From: CAIVVT01 sp963838205
GTDB lineage: Bacteria; Acidobacteriota; Terriglobia; Bryobacterales; Bryobacteraceae
Assembly: GCA_963838205.1 (NCBI GenBank)
Contig: CAWIQF010000001.1
Span: forward strand, 372,001-436,000
Length of the DNA: 64,000 nucleotides
Reading direction: 5' to 3'
The notes under the pieces are model-generated. The model ran no database searches and was not told where the DNA came from. It saw nothing but the letters and a program-made list of their open reading frames with translations. Made by a program: the position numbers and the translations under genes. Of the stretch, positions 24,704 through 32,992 are shown one piece after another (position 1 is the stretch's first letter; every line of letters starts with the position of its first letter).

Positions 24704-26680
24704 ATGGATAAAGCGAAATCGTCGCGTCCGCCGGCCGGCGTTTCCCATGCGCTGATCGAGTTGGCGCGGCCGCACTGGAAACGGTTTCTGATCATCGCCG
24801 GTCTGGCCCTGCTCGCGACCGGCGCAGATCTGTTGCAGCCGCTGATCTACCGGACCGCGATCAACGATGTGGCCGGGTTGTTCGTCGAGCGCCCCGTGGT
24901 GCAAGCGCCGGCTGCCTCGGGCAAAGGCGTAGACGTCACCGCGCTGCATCGGCGGCAGGACACGGAGTTGGAGAAATCCGGTCGCACGCGGCTGCCGCAT
25001 CGTCCCAACGCCATCGCGCCACGCACCCGCCGCCAAGCCGTTTCGACGCTCTTCTGGGCGGTCGGACTGCTGTTTGTAATCGGCGTCTCCGGTTACTGGC
25101 TCTCCCTGGCGGCCGACTATCAGAGTACGGTCGCAGCCACCCAAATCGAAGCACGATTGATTCAATCCACCTTCGGCCACGTCCTGCGCCTGCCGCTCTC
25201 GTTCTTCACGCGGCGACCGAGCGGCGGCCTGGCGAAGCGCATCGACCAGTCGGACCAGGTGGCCCCGATCGTCACGGCATTCTCGCAGCAGATCGTCCCG
25301 GAAGCGCTGCGCCTGATCGGCATCTGCGCGATCATGCTGACGCAGAACTGGAGGCTGGCGCTGGCGTCGTTGATCGTGTTGCCGCCGTACGCGCTGATCA
25401 CGCAGCGCGCGGTGCAACGCCTGGAATCGCGCATGAGCGAGTACTACCAGATGTGGGAGAACATCTCGGTGCGAATACAGGACGCGCTGGCGGCGATCAA
25501 GACGGTGAAGCTCTCCGGCGCGGAGCCGCGCGAAATCCGGCGCATCGAGAAGCTGACCAACACGGCCTACGACGACTACCTGGGCCGCACGCGGTTGGGC
25601 AACTACTACTTTCTCTGGCAGACCACGCTGAGCCATCTCAGCAAAGCCATGGTCCTGGGCTATGGCGGCTGGATGGTGCTGGAGCATCGGCTCACGCCCG
25701 GCGATGTCGTGATGTTCGTCGCCTATCTGGACCGCCTGTTTGACCCGATCGACTCGCTGAGCAGCCTGGCCGTCAGTTTGCCACAGAATTCCGCATCGCT
25801 CGATCGCGCCGTGCGACTGCTCGATACCGGTCCCGAAGAGCGGCGGGGCGATGACTTGCAGCCAGGTCCCGGCAAGGTCGAGTTCCGCGATGTCCACTTC
25901 AGCTACGGGCCCCAGCGCGAGGTCCTGCACGGGATCAGCTTCACGCTCGAACCGGGGAAAGTGACGGCCATCACCGGCCCCTCGGGCGCCGGCAAGACTA
26001 CGGCAGCGGACCTGCTGTTGAAACTGTGGGAACCGGACTCGGGCAGTATTCGCATCGACTCTCAGCCACTGGACAAAGCCGATCCGGCCTCGGTCCGGCG
26101 CGCCGTCGGTATGGTAGCCACCGATGGCGCGGTGTTCCTCGGTTCGCTGGCCGAGAATATCCGCTACAAACGTCCGAATGCCACACCGGACCAAGTACGC
26201 CGGGCGGCGCTGGCCGCCGGCCTCGAGCGGACTCTCGAACGGCTTCCGGAGGGGCTCGACACGGAGGTCGGTGAACGGGGCGTAGGGCTCTCGGTAGGAG
26301 AGCGCCAACGGCTACAGATCGCGCGAGTCCTCGTCGACCAGCCGCGCATCCTCGTGCTGGACGAGGCGACCGCGAACTTGGACTATGCCACCGAGTCCGA
26401 ATTGAAGCAGGCGCTCGGCCAGTTGAGCCATCGTCCCACGACGTTAGTGATCGCCCATCGTTACTCGATGATCAAGGACGCCGACCACGTGATCGTGCTC
26501 GATCAAGGCCGCGTTCTCGAAGAGGGTTCTCCGGACGAACTGACCCAGGCCGGCGGATGGTTCTCCCAACTGGCCGCCCAGGCGAGGGAAGAACGGACCC
26601 TGCGAGAGGACGCATTGGAAGAGGCGGGGGTGGACGAAGGGGACATGCAAGCAGGCGACGTAGGCGGGGCTCTGGAATAG
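24704..26680 (+). CDS. ABC exporter, fused membrane and ATPase domains
   Basis: A 658-aa MsbA-like half-transporter working as a homodimer in the inner membrane. Membrane helices span roughly residues 20-360. Between helices 1 and 2 is an unusual charged insert at about 60-110 (Arg/Pro-rich). The ATPase domain has Walker A GPSGAGKTT (about 425), signature LSVGERQR (about 529) and Walker B ILVLDEAT (about 549) with the following H-loop VIAHRYS. The Q-loop position has AVGMVATDGAVF, so the usual Gln is replaced by Thr. It stands alone, with no secretion partners, and the exported substrate is unknown. Confidence 0.85.
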   Translation: MDKAKSSRPPAGVSHALIELARPHWKRFLIIAGLALLATGADLLQPLIYRTAINDVAGLFVERPVVQAPAASGKGVDVTALHRRQDTELEKSGRTRLPHRPNAIAPRTRRQAVSTLFWAVGLLFVIGVSGYWLSLAADYQSTVAATQIEARLIQSTFGHVLRLPLSFFTRRPSGGLAKRIDQSDQVAPIVTAFSQQIVPEALRLIGICAIMLTQNWRLALASLIVLPPYALITQRAVQRLESRMSEYYQMWENISVRIQDALAAIKTVKLSGAEPREIRRIEKLTNTAYDDYLGRTRLGNYYFLWQTTLSHLSKAMVLGYGGWMVLEHRLTPGDVVMFVAYLDRLFDPIDSLSSLAVSLPQNSASLDRAVRLLDTGPEERRGDDLQPGPGKVEFRDVHFSYGPQREVLHGISFTLEPGKVTAITGPSGAGKTTAADLLLKLWEPDSGSIRIDSQPLDKADPASVRRAVGMVATDGAVFLGSLAENIRYKRPNATPDQVRRAALAAGLERTLERLPEGLDTEVGERGVGLSVGERQRLQIARVLVDQPRILVLDEATANLDYATESELKQALGQLSHRPTTLVIAHRYSMIKDADHVIVLDQGRVLEEGSPDELTQAGGWFSQLAAQAREERTLREDALEEAGVDEGDMQAGDVGGALE

Positions 26681-27005
26681 GACACGCCGTTGATCGATTG
26701 CGACTGGGTCTTGGTGTGGCCGATTTCCTGATCGAGTTGCCGCTAATTTGCTCCGCGTCGGATGGGCCGGGTCGGCGCGCCCGACAACCCGCAGCGTCTG
26801 GGGATCGCCCGCTCAGGCACCGCGAACGCGCCACTCAATTGTGGGTAGAGGAGTCTTCCGGCCTGCGCGCAGGGGACCCAGTTGGGTGCGTTGCACGGGT
26901 GATTTACCGCACCATTCCTGAATGAATAGCAGTTTCAGACCTGTTTTTGGTGTTTTGGCGGGCTGGTCTCGAAATTGCTTGCGTTGCGGGGAGTCAGGAG
27001 CATCC
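26681..27005. other. Gene-free region upstream of the cytochrome operon
   Basis: These 325 bp separate the ABC exporter from the respiratory operon and presumably contain its promoter. No clear -35/-10 pair, repeat or RNA element was recognised. Confidence 0.5.
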
Positions 27006-27479
27006 ATGAAAGACGCAGCCCATCTTCTGAGGCTGGCGGGGCTGTTTGCGGTTGGAATCGTGTTGTTTTTGCTGATCCGCCGGGAGTTGGTCCCTGCCGG
27101 ATTCGGCCAGTTCGGCCACTTCCGCCCGGGCGCCATGGACGACGTGCGGGCGCGGCCGATGACCTACGCGGGTCGCACCACCTGTGAGATGTGCCATGAA
27201 GGCGAACTCAAGCTCCTGCAGTCCGGCAAACATGCGCATGTAGGTTGCGAGGCCTGCCACGGCCCGCAGGCGAAGCACGCCGACGATTCGAGTTCCATCA
27301 AACCCGTTCTTCCCACGCCGCACCTTCTCTGTCCGGTGTGCCATGAAGCGAATTCGGCGAAGCCGAAGGGCTTCCCGCAAGTGGTGGCGAAAGAGCATTC
27401 GGGCGGCGCGGAGTGCACGACCTGCCACAATCCACATCGCCCCCTGCCCGTGGGGCGCGGCGCGGAGGGGATCAAATGA
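27006..27479 (+). CDS. Membrane-anchored tetraheme cytochrome c
   Basis: A 157-aa periplasmic electron carrier. ATG 27006 follows CAGGAG. An uncleaved N-terminal helix (LAGLFAVGIVLFLLI) anchors it; the rest has four CxxCH haem sites (CEMCH, CEACH, CPVCH, CTTCH) with additional His residues (GKHAHV, KHADD, KEHSGG) for distal ligation. It is the first gene of an NrfBCD-like module and its TGA overlaps the next start as ATGA. It probably receives or delivers electrons at the NrfD/ferredoxin pair. Confidence 0.88.
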   Translation: MKDAAHLLRLAGLFAVGIVLFLLIRRELVPAGFGQFGHFRPGAMDDVRARPMTYAGRTTCEMCHEGELKLLQSGKHAHVGCEACHGPQAKHADDSSSIKPVLPTPHLLCPVCHEANSAKPKGFPQVVAKEHSGGAECTTCHNPHRPLPVGRGAEGIK

Positions 27480-28207
27480 GCATGACTCGCAGACGGCTGT
27501 TGTTCCTGACGCCCGCCGCGGCGGCCTTTCTGGACCGGTTGGGCGGAGAAGAGACGTCGCCGCCCTCGAAATACCTGCTGGCCGATCATTATTGGGCCAT
27601 GAGCATCGACATCGGCAAGTGCATCGGCTGCGGCAACTGCGTGCGCGCCTGTGCGCGGGAAAACGGCGTACCGCAGGGCTATTTCCGGACCTGGGTGGAG
27701 CGCTACGAGGTCGCCGGTTACCCGTCCGAGCGCCCCGAAGTGGACTCGCCCAACGGCGGATTCGACGGATTCACGGAGAAAAGCAGGCCCGGCGCCAAGA
27801 GCTTCTTCGTGCCCAAGCTGTGCAACCAGTGCGCCCATTCGCCGTGCGTGCAGGTATGCCCGGTGGGCGCGACTTTCGAGACGCCGGACGGGCTCGTGCT
27901 GGTCGATAAAACCTACTGCCTCGGCTGCCGCTACTGCGTGCAGGCCTGCCCCTATGGCTGCCGCTACATCGACCCGGCGAAGCAGACGGTCGACAAGTGC
28001 ACTCTCTGTTACCACCGCATCAGCCGGGGCGAAACGACGGCCTGCAGCGAGACCTGCCCGACCGGCGCGCGAACTCTGGCGGACTTGAAGAATCCGAAGG
28101 ATCCGATTCACGAATTTCTGCGAACCAATAGTGTCCAGGTGCTGAAGCCGCACATGGCGACCGGATCGAAAGTCTATTACAAGGACCTGGACGGGTCCGT
28201 GCGTTAG
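27476..28207 (+). CDS. Tat-exported 4Fe-4S protein (NrfC/PsrB/DsrO type)
   Basis: A 243-aa periplasmic electron-transfer subunit with a twin-arginine signal (TRRRLLFLTPAAAAF). Four cysteine clusters are seen: CIGCGNCVRAC, CNQC...CVQVC, CLGCRYCVQAC and CTLC with following Cys, enough for four [4Fe-4S] centres. The ATG overlaps the cytochrome stop, indicating coupling. It would pass electrons between the NrfD quinol site and the cytochrome. No molybdopterin catalytic subunit lies in the operon. Confidence 0.88.
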   Translation: MSMTRRRLLFLTPAAAAFLDRLGGEETSPPSKYLLADHYWAMSIDIGKCIGCGNCVRACARENGVPQGYFRTWVERYEVAGYPSERPEVDSPNGGFDGFTEKSRPGAKSFFVPKLCNQCAHSPCVQVCPVGATFETPDGLVLVDKTYCLGCRYCVQACPYGCRYIDPAKQTVDKCTLCYHRISRGETTACSETCPTGARTLADLKNPKDPIHEFLRTNSVQVLKPHMATGSKVYYKDLDGSVR

Positions 28208-28216
28208 GGAGGAACG

Positions 28217-29419
28217 ATGCAACCGATTGTCAACGGCGTGCAGGGCTTCATGTATCCGAATGAAGTCGAGCTGCAGTGGAGCATCCTGATCGTCCTCTAT
28301 CCGTTCATTACGGGCCTGGTCGCCGGCGCATTCATCTTGGCGTCGCTGGAGCGCGTTTTCCGCGTCGAAGCGGTGAAGCCGACCTACCGGCTGGCGCTCC
28401 TCACGGCCCTCGCGTTTCTGCTGGTGGCGCCGCTGCCGCTGCAATTGCACCTCGGTCATCCCGAACGCTCTTATGAGATGTACACCACGCCCCACCTGAC
28501 CTCGGCCATGGCGATGTTCGGATTCGTCTACCTGTGGTACCTGATGGCGGTGCTGGTGATAGAAATCTGGCTGGACTACCGCCAGGACATCGTGCGCCTG
28601 GCCGAATCCACGCGCGGGCCGCTCCGCTGGCTGTATAAAGCGATGACGCTGGGGTCGACCAACGTGAGCCCGCGGGCGCTGCGGATTGACGACCGCACCG
28701 GCTACATCATCACGGTAATCGGCATTCCGTCGGCGTTCCTGTTGCACGGCTATGTGGGTTTCATCTTCGGATCGGTAAAGGCCAACCCGTGGTGGTCCAC
28801 TCCGCTAATGCCGATTGTGTTCCTGTTCTCGGCGATGGTATCGGGCATCGCGCTGGTCATGCTGATATACATGGCGGCGATGAAGCTCCGCCGGCATCCG
28901 ATCGACATGCCGTGCCTGGACACCATCGCACGCTATCTGTTCTACACCTTCGTCATCGATTTCTCGTTGGAGATGTTGGACCTGATCCACCGCATGTACG
29001 AGGCCGACGAGTCGTTTCAAAGCCTCGATTTCATGGTGCACACGCGCCTGTGGACCTCTCAGGTGCTGATCCAGATCATCGCCGGCACGGTGGTCCCGCT
29101 GGCGCTGCTGGCATTGGCCCAGGTGGTCCGGTTGAGCGAGCCGCGGCGCCGCCTGCTGTACGCCGTGGCGGGCACGTTGACCATGATCGGGATCTTCGCC
29201 ATGCGCTGGAACGTGGTCATCGGCGGCCAGCTCTTCTCCAAGAGCTTCCTCGGCTACACCAGCTATAAACTCGCGTTCGCCACGCGCGAGGGACTGCTGC
29301 CCTCGATTGGCCTGCTGATTCTGCCTTTCGTCATTCTGTGGGGACTGGTCAAACTGCTGCCCCCATGGACGGCCGCGGATGCCCGGACGCTCGGAGGACC
29401 ACATGGAGGCGTCTCGTGA
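28217..29419 (+). CDS. NrfD/PsrC-type quinol-interacting membrane subunit
   Basis: A 400-aa integral membrane protein with about nine to ten helices, preceded by GGAGGA 5 nt before ATG 28217. NrfD-type hallmarks are present: an early helix with FITGLVAGAFILASLERVF, then LHLGHPER, and later helices with VIDFSLEMLDLI. Such subunits exchange electrons between quinone and a periplasmic ferredoxin partner. Directly follows the 4Fe-4S gene and overlaps the next gene by 17 bp. Confidence 0.86.
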   Translation: MQPIVNGVQGFMYPNEVELQWSILIVLYPFITGLVAGAFILASLERVFRVEAVKPTYRLALLTALAFLLVAPLPLQLHLGHPERSYEMYTTPHLTSAMAMFGFVYLWYLMAVLVIEIWLDYRQDIVRLAESTRGPLRWLYKAMTLGSTNVSPRALRIDDRTGYIITVIGIPSAFLLHGYVGFIFGSVKANPWWSTPLMPIVFLFSAMVSGIALVMLIYMAAMKLRRHPIDMPCLDTIARYLFYTFVIDFSLEMLDLIHRMYEADESFQSLDFMVHTRLWTSQVLIQIIAGTVVPLALLALAQVVRLSEPRRRLLYAVAGTLTMIGIFAMRWNVVIGGQLFSKSFLGYTSYKLAFATREGLLPSIGLLILPFVILWGLVKLLPPWTAADARTLGGPHGGVS

Positions 29420-31181
29420 AACCACGCTGCTGGCCCGGCTGGAGGAGCTGAGCCGGGACTTGGATGAGCTGCGGCGGCGCGTCGTGCTGCTGGAATACGG
29501 ACCGTCCGCGAGCACCGCGCCAGTGGATGAGCTGCGGCGCCGCGACGTCCTGCTGGAACGGGCACCATCACCAACCACAGCGGAGATCGAGACGCCGCCG
29601 CCATTGACGGAGTTGGAACTGCCCCCAGTCGCCGGCGTCGAGTGGGCCGCGGGCCTGGTGCCGCTGTTCGGGTGGGGGCTCCTGGGAATCGCCGGAGCCT
29701 ATCTGCTGCGCGCGCTGACGGAGGCCGGCTACCTGCCCGGTCTGCTCGGCGTCGGCCTGGGCATCGTCTACGCCGCTTGGTGGCTGTTTCTGGCCGCGCA
29801 TCGGGCCCACGAGCGGCCGATGTTCAGCATCATTCACGGCCTGACCGCGGCGCTGATCATGGTGCCAATGCTGTGGGAGATGACCGTCAGCTTCCACCTG
29901 ATTCCGCCGCTGGCGGCCTCGGCCGCCGCGGTCTGCTTCACCGTGTTCGGATTAGCCATCGGGTGGCAGCGGAACCTCACGCCCATCGCCTGGATCGCCA
30001 CGCTGGCGGGCCTCGTGACCACCACGGCGTTGTTCCGCGAAACGCACGCTGCCACCGTGTGGGCCGTGTCGATCCTGGTCATAGCGGCGGCGACGGAGTT
30101 CGCCGCGTGCCGCGACCATTGGCTCGGCCTGCGCTGGGTAGTGGCGTTGGCGGCGGACTTCGCGGTGTTGCTCGTCACTTTGCTGACCACGCTGGCCCCC
30201 GCGGCGGGCGTCGTCCAGGGGCTGCAGTTCGCGTTGCTGACGATCTACCTGACGAGCACCATCGACCGCACGCTGCTGCGCGGCCTCAACGTGACCCGCT
30301 TCGAGGTCTCGCAGGCGGCCATGACGTTTGCGATCCTGGTCGGCGGCGCGCTGCGCCTGACTGGAGCGAGCCAGACCGGGCCGTGGGGTGTGGGCGCGTT
30401 TTGCCTGCTGGCGGCTGTGGTGTGCTACGCGGTTTCGTTCGCTTCGTTGGAAAATCGGGATGGCCGCAGCCGCAACTTCTACGCCTATTCGACCTTTGCG
30501 CTGCTGCTCGTGGTGACCGGCTGCGGCGTTTTGTTGAACCCCGCCGCGCTGGCGGCGGCGTTCTCGGGCTTGGCCGTCGCGGCGCTCGTGGCGGGTTTCC
30601 GGCGGGACCGCTACACGTTGCGGCTGCACGCCGGCGCATATCTGCTGCTGGCAGTCGGAATGGCCGGGATCGTGCCGCGAGCCACCGAGCGCATCATCCG
30701 CACCGGTGGCGGATTGGAGAGCGGACTTCCTCTGCCGTATGCGTTTGCGCTCTTGGGCGCCGCGCTGTGTTACGCGATGCTGGTCGCGCAGGAGCGCCAG
30801 CGGGCGCCGCGTTGGACCGACACCTTGGAGGTGACTCTCGTGGCGGCCCTGGCGGCCTGGGGCGCCCTGGGCGCGGCCGCCGGTTGGATGAGCGCGGCCC
30901 CGTTGCGAACGGCGCTGCTCACGGCCGCGGCACTGGCCATGGCCTGGAGCCGCCGCGCCGAACTCCGCCGCCTGGCCTACCCGCTCATGGGCTTGGCCGG
31001 CTTGAAACTCCTGGCCGAGGATTTGCAGCAGGGCCGCTCACTGACCCTGTTCGGCTCACTCATATTCTTCGGCGGCGGACTGATTCTCCTGCCCCGGCTG
31101 ATGCGCCGCGCTCGGCCGGCAGACTCTGCCTCTCCCGCTCGCGCCGCCGGACCAACAAATCAGGAACCGCAAGCGACTTAG
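29403..31181 (+). CDS. Large polytopic membrane protein (DUF2339-like)
   Basis: A 592-aa protein with a short coiled-coil N-terminus (LEELSRDLDELRRRVVLLE) and about 20 membrane helices. ATG 29403 is selected because GGAGG precedes it by 4 nt. The composition and architecture resemble DUF2339 proteins, whose role is unknown. The charged tail ends after RPADSASPARAAGPTN. It overlaps nrfD by 17 bp and so probably belongs to the respiratory operon, but no redox motif is visible. Confidence 0.7.
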   Translation: MEASRETTLLARLEELSRDLDELRRRVVLLEYGPSASTAPVDELRRRDVLLERAPSPTTAEIETPPPLTELELPPVAGVEWAAGLVPLFGWGLLGIAGAYLLRALTEAGYLPGLLGVGLGIVYAAWWLFLAAHRAHERPMFSIIHGLTAALIMVPMLWEMTVSFHLIPPLAASAAAVCFTVFGLAIGWQRNLTPIAWIATLAGLVTTTALFRETHAATVWAVSILVIAAATEFAACRDHWLGLRWVVALAADFAVLLVTLLTTLAPAAGVVQGLQFALLTIYLTSTIDRTLLRGLNVTRFEVSQAAMTFAILVGGALRLTGASQTGPWGVGAFCLLAAVVCYAVSFASLENRDGRSRNFYAYSTFALLLVVTGCGVLLNPAALAAAFSGLAVAALVAGFRRDRYTLRLHAGAYLLLAVGMAGIVPRATERIIRTGGGLESGLPLPYAFALLGAALCYAMLVAQERQRAPRWTDTLEVTLVAALAAWGALGAAAGWMSAAPLRTALLTAAALAMAWSRRAELRRLAYPLMGLAGLKLLAEDLQQGRSLTLFGSLIFFGGGLILLPRLMRRARPADSASPARAAGPTNQEPQAT

Positions 31182-31276
31182 ATGAGGAAACTCCGTCGTC
31201 CGGCTTGATTTGCTCGTTTCAGTGCGTCAAGCCGCGCTGCGATCTTCATCCGTTCCGAGTAGCCGCCCTTCGGCAC

Positions 31277-32065
31277 TCAGTTCGACAGCGCCCGCATCAA
31301 GTCCGCGGACAAGACGGTCGGGCACCAATACTTCTCGATGTGTTGGATCACCAGTTCCGTGCCCGCGGCGTGGCTCACATAGGGCGGCTTTTGGGGGTTG
31401 TACATGGCATCCGTGAGATCTCGCACCAGAATGCAGCGCAGGCCCCATCTGGTCATTTGTTTGATCGCGAAGCCGCGATTCAGAATGCACATGTTGGTAT
31501 GCACGCCGGTTACCAGCAGGTGTGTAATGCCGTGCTCGCGGAGCGCACTGTGGACTTCTGATCCCTGGTCCGAGATGAGGTCGCCCGCGGCGACATGTAT
31601 GGCCGCATGCTGCCGTGACCAGGCTTGATAGGTCTTGTCGCCCGGCGTGTCGCAACCGCCGTCCGAGTCGTCGATGGGCAGAGCGGGGCTGGCCAGGTCG
31701 AGAGGCGTGGGGGCACTCACGGCCGGAATCGCCAGCATCGCCTTGCGTTGCGGCGCGTCTTTGTAGAATTCCATCGTATCCGAGGGCGCGTGGATGATGA
31801 GTACGCCGCGTCTGCGCGCCACTGCGATCAGCCGGTCGATGGCCGGCGCCAGTTCGGCCACGCGCTCGGTGGCGCCGCTGCACCAGTGCTTGTCCCAAAC
31901 GTCGCAGATGACGATGGCCGTCTTCTTTGGTTCGAGATTCTGACCGATCTGGACTTCCTGCCACTCGCCGCTACCTTTGTAAGCCTCCACCCGGCTGCGC
32001 AGGTTGACGTGAAAATCCTGCCCGAACAGCGGAACAGCAAGCACAAACGGAAGCAACTTCCGCAT
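31277..32065 (-). CDS. Secreted isochorismatase-like cysteine hydrolase
   Basis: A 262-aa protein with a short signal peptide (MRKLLPFVLAVPLFGQ). The isochorismatase fold shows TAIVICDVWDKHWC (catalytic Asp), a long insertion after IIHAPSDTMEFYKD, and ITHLLVTGVHTNMCILNR with the nucleophilic Cys preceded by the usual non-prolyl cis-peptide region. A complete Asp/Lys/Cys triad seems likely. Family members hydrolyse amides, isochorismate or nicotinamide; export is unusual and the substrate is unknown. Confidence 0.82.
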   Translation of the reverse strand: MRKLLPFVLAVPLFGQDFHVNLRSRVEAYKGSGEWQEVQIGQNLEPKKTAIVICDVWDKHWCSGATERVAELAPAIDRLIAVARRRGVLIIHAPSDTMEFYKDAPQRKAMLAIPAVSAPTPLDLASPALPIDDSDGGCDTPGDKTYQAWSRQHAAIHVAAGDLISDQGSEVHSALREHGITHLLVTGVHTNMCILNRGFAIKQMTRWGLRCILVRDLTDAMYNPQKPPYVSHAAGTELVIQHIEKYWCPTVLSADLMRALSN

Positions 32066-32082
32066 CTCAACCCTCCTCGCGC

Positions 32083-32439
32083 TTAGAAGCGCAGGAATCT
32101 AGAAACCGTAGAAACCGGAAACCGGGATAGCCTGAGAGGCTGTCGGGATGAAGTTCCGGCGTTTTGGTCTTCCTTGCGAGTATAAGCCAGGCGTAGTACG
32201 GAGTCGGCGCGATAGCCAGGATCGCTGGGCTGGATCTGGCAGAACCCCAAGTCCACTTCGTTATGTGGCGGAGCCATCTCGAAATCCACGCAACCGCGGG
32301 CGAAGTCGCGCGGGAAGAGCAACCGGTCGGTGGGAGCGGGAGCGATCTGCGGCTGCGCCTGCAAATTAGTCTGCAGTTGCTCAGCCCTGCTCTGACCAAT
32401 CAGGACCAGGGCTGCTGCCAAGGCCAGGCACCACTTCAT
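32083..32439 (-). CDS. Small secreted protein, function unknown
   Basis: A 118-aa protein starting at ATG 32439 with a good GGGAGG site upstream and a clear signal peptide (MKWCLALAAALVLIGQSRA). The mature part has two Cys (ARGCVDFEMAPPHNEVDLGFCQIQP), possibly a disulfide, and a basic, Ser/Arg-rich tail. No family was recognised. It lies 17 bp upstream of the isochorismatase-like gene in the same direction and may be co-transcribed with it. Confidence 0.6.
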   Translation of the reverse strand: MKWCLALAAALVLIGQSRAEQLQTNLQAQPQIAPAPTDRLLFPRDFARGCVDFEMAPPHNEVDLGFCQIQPSDPGYRADSVLRLAYTRKEDQNAGTSSRQPLRLSRFPVSTVSRFLRF

Positions 32440-32550
32440 CCAAATCCTCCCGAGCCAAGATTCGCGGCCGGCGAAAGCGCACACGAAACGCGCAGATGAT
32501 CCTAACCAGAACAGTTGACTGGAGCGAGAGATTTCGCCGCGAACCGGAGG

Positions 32551-32581
32551 AAATGAAAAGGGCGGCCCGAGCGGGCCGCCC
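32551..32581 (-). terminator. Rho-independent terminator of trxA
   Basis: Read on the minus strand, GGGCGGCCCGCTCGGGCCGCCC forms a 9-bp GC stem with a small loop and is followed directly by TTTTCATTT. It lies 27 bp after the trxA stop. Confidence 0.85.
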
Positions 32582-32608
32582 ATGCAGGAATCAACGCGGG
32601 CTGGGCCA

Positions 32609-32941
32609 TCACTCAGCCAGATGCGGCGACAGCATTTTCACGATGTCGCCTTTGCCGACCGCGCCGACGCGCTGGTCGACCACCTTGCCCGACTTGAAGA
32701 GCAGGAGCGTGGGGATGCCGCGGATGTTGAAGCGCCCGGCGGTGCCGATATTCTCATCCACGTTGACCTTGCCGACCTTGATCTTGCCGGTGTATTCCTC
32801 GGCCACGGACTCGACGGTCGGGGCGATCATGCGGCAAGGGCCGCACCATTCGGCCCAGAAGTCCAGCAAAACGGGGACTTCGGAGGCCGCTACTTCCTGA
32901 TCGAAGTTCGTGTCGGTGATTTCCACGGTAAACTTGCCCAT
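32609..32941 (-). CDS. trxA: Thioredoxin
   Basis: A 110-aa cytosolic disulfide reductase. The active site WAEWCGPCRM is canonical, as is the cis-proline segment RGIPTLLLF. Length and fold fit classical TrxA. It would serve ribonucleotide reductase, peroxiredoxins and similar clients. Monocistronic as far as seen: a strong terminator follows it and glgA lies upstream 51 bp away on the same strand. Confidence 0.95.
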   Translation of the reverse strand: MGKFTVEITDTNFDQEVAASEVPVLLDFWAEWCGPCRMIAPTVESVAEEYTGKIKVGKVNVDENIGTAGRFNIRGIPTLLLFKSGKVVDQRVGAVGKGDIVKMLSPHLAE

Positions 32942-32992
32942 TGTTCTTGAAACACTCCCATCTTATGTGATGTTCGACTCCCGGCGTGGGAT

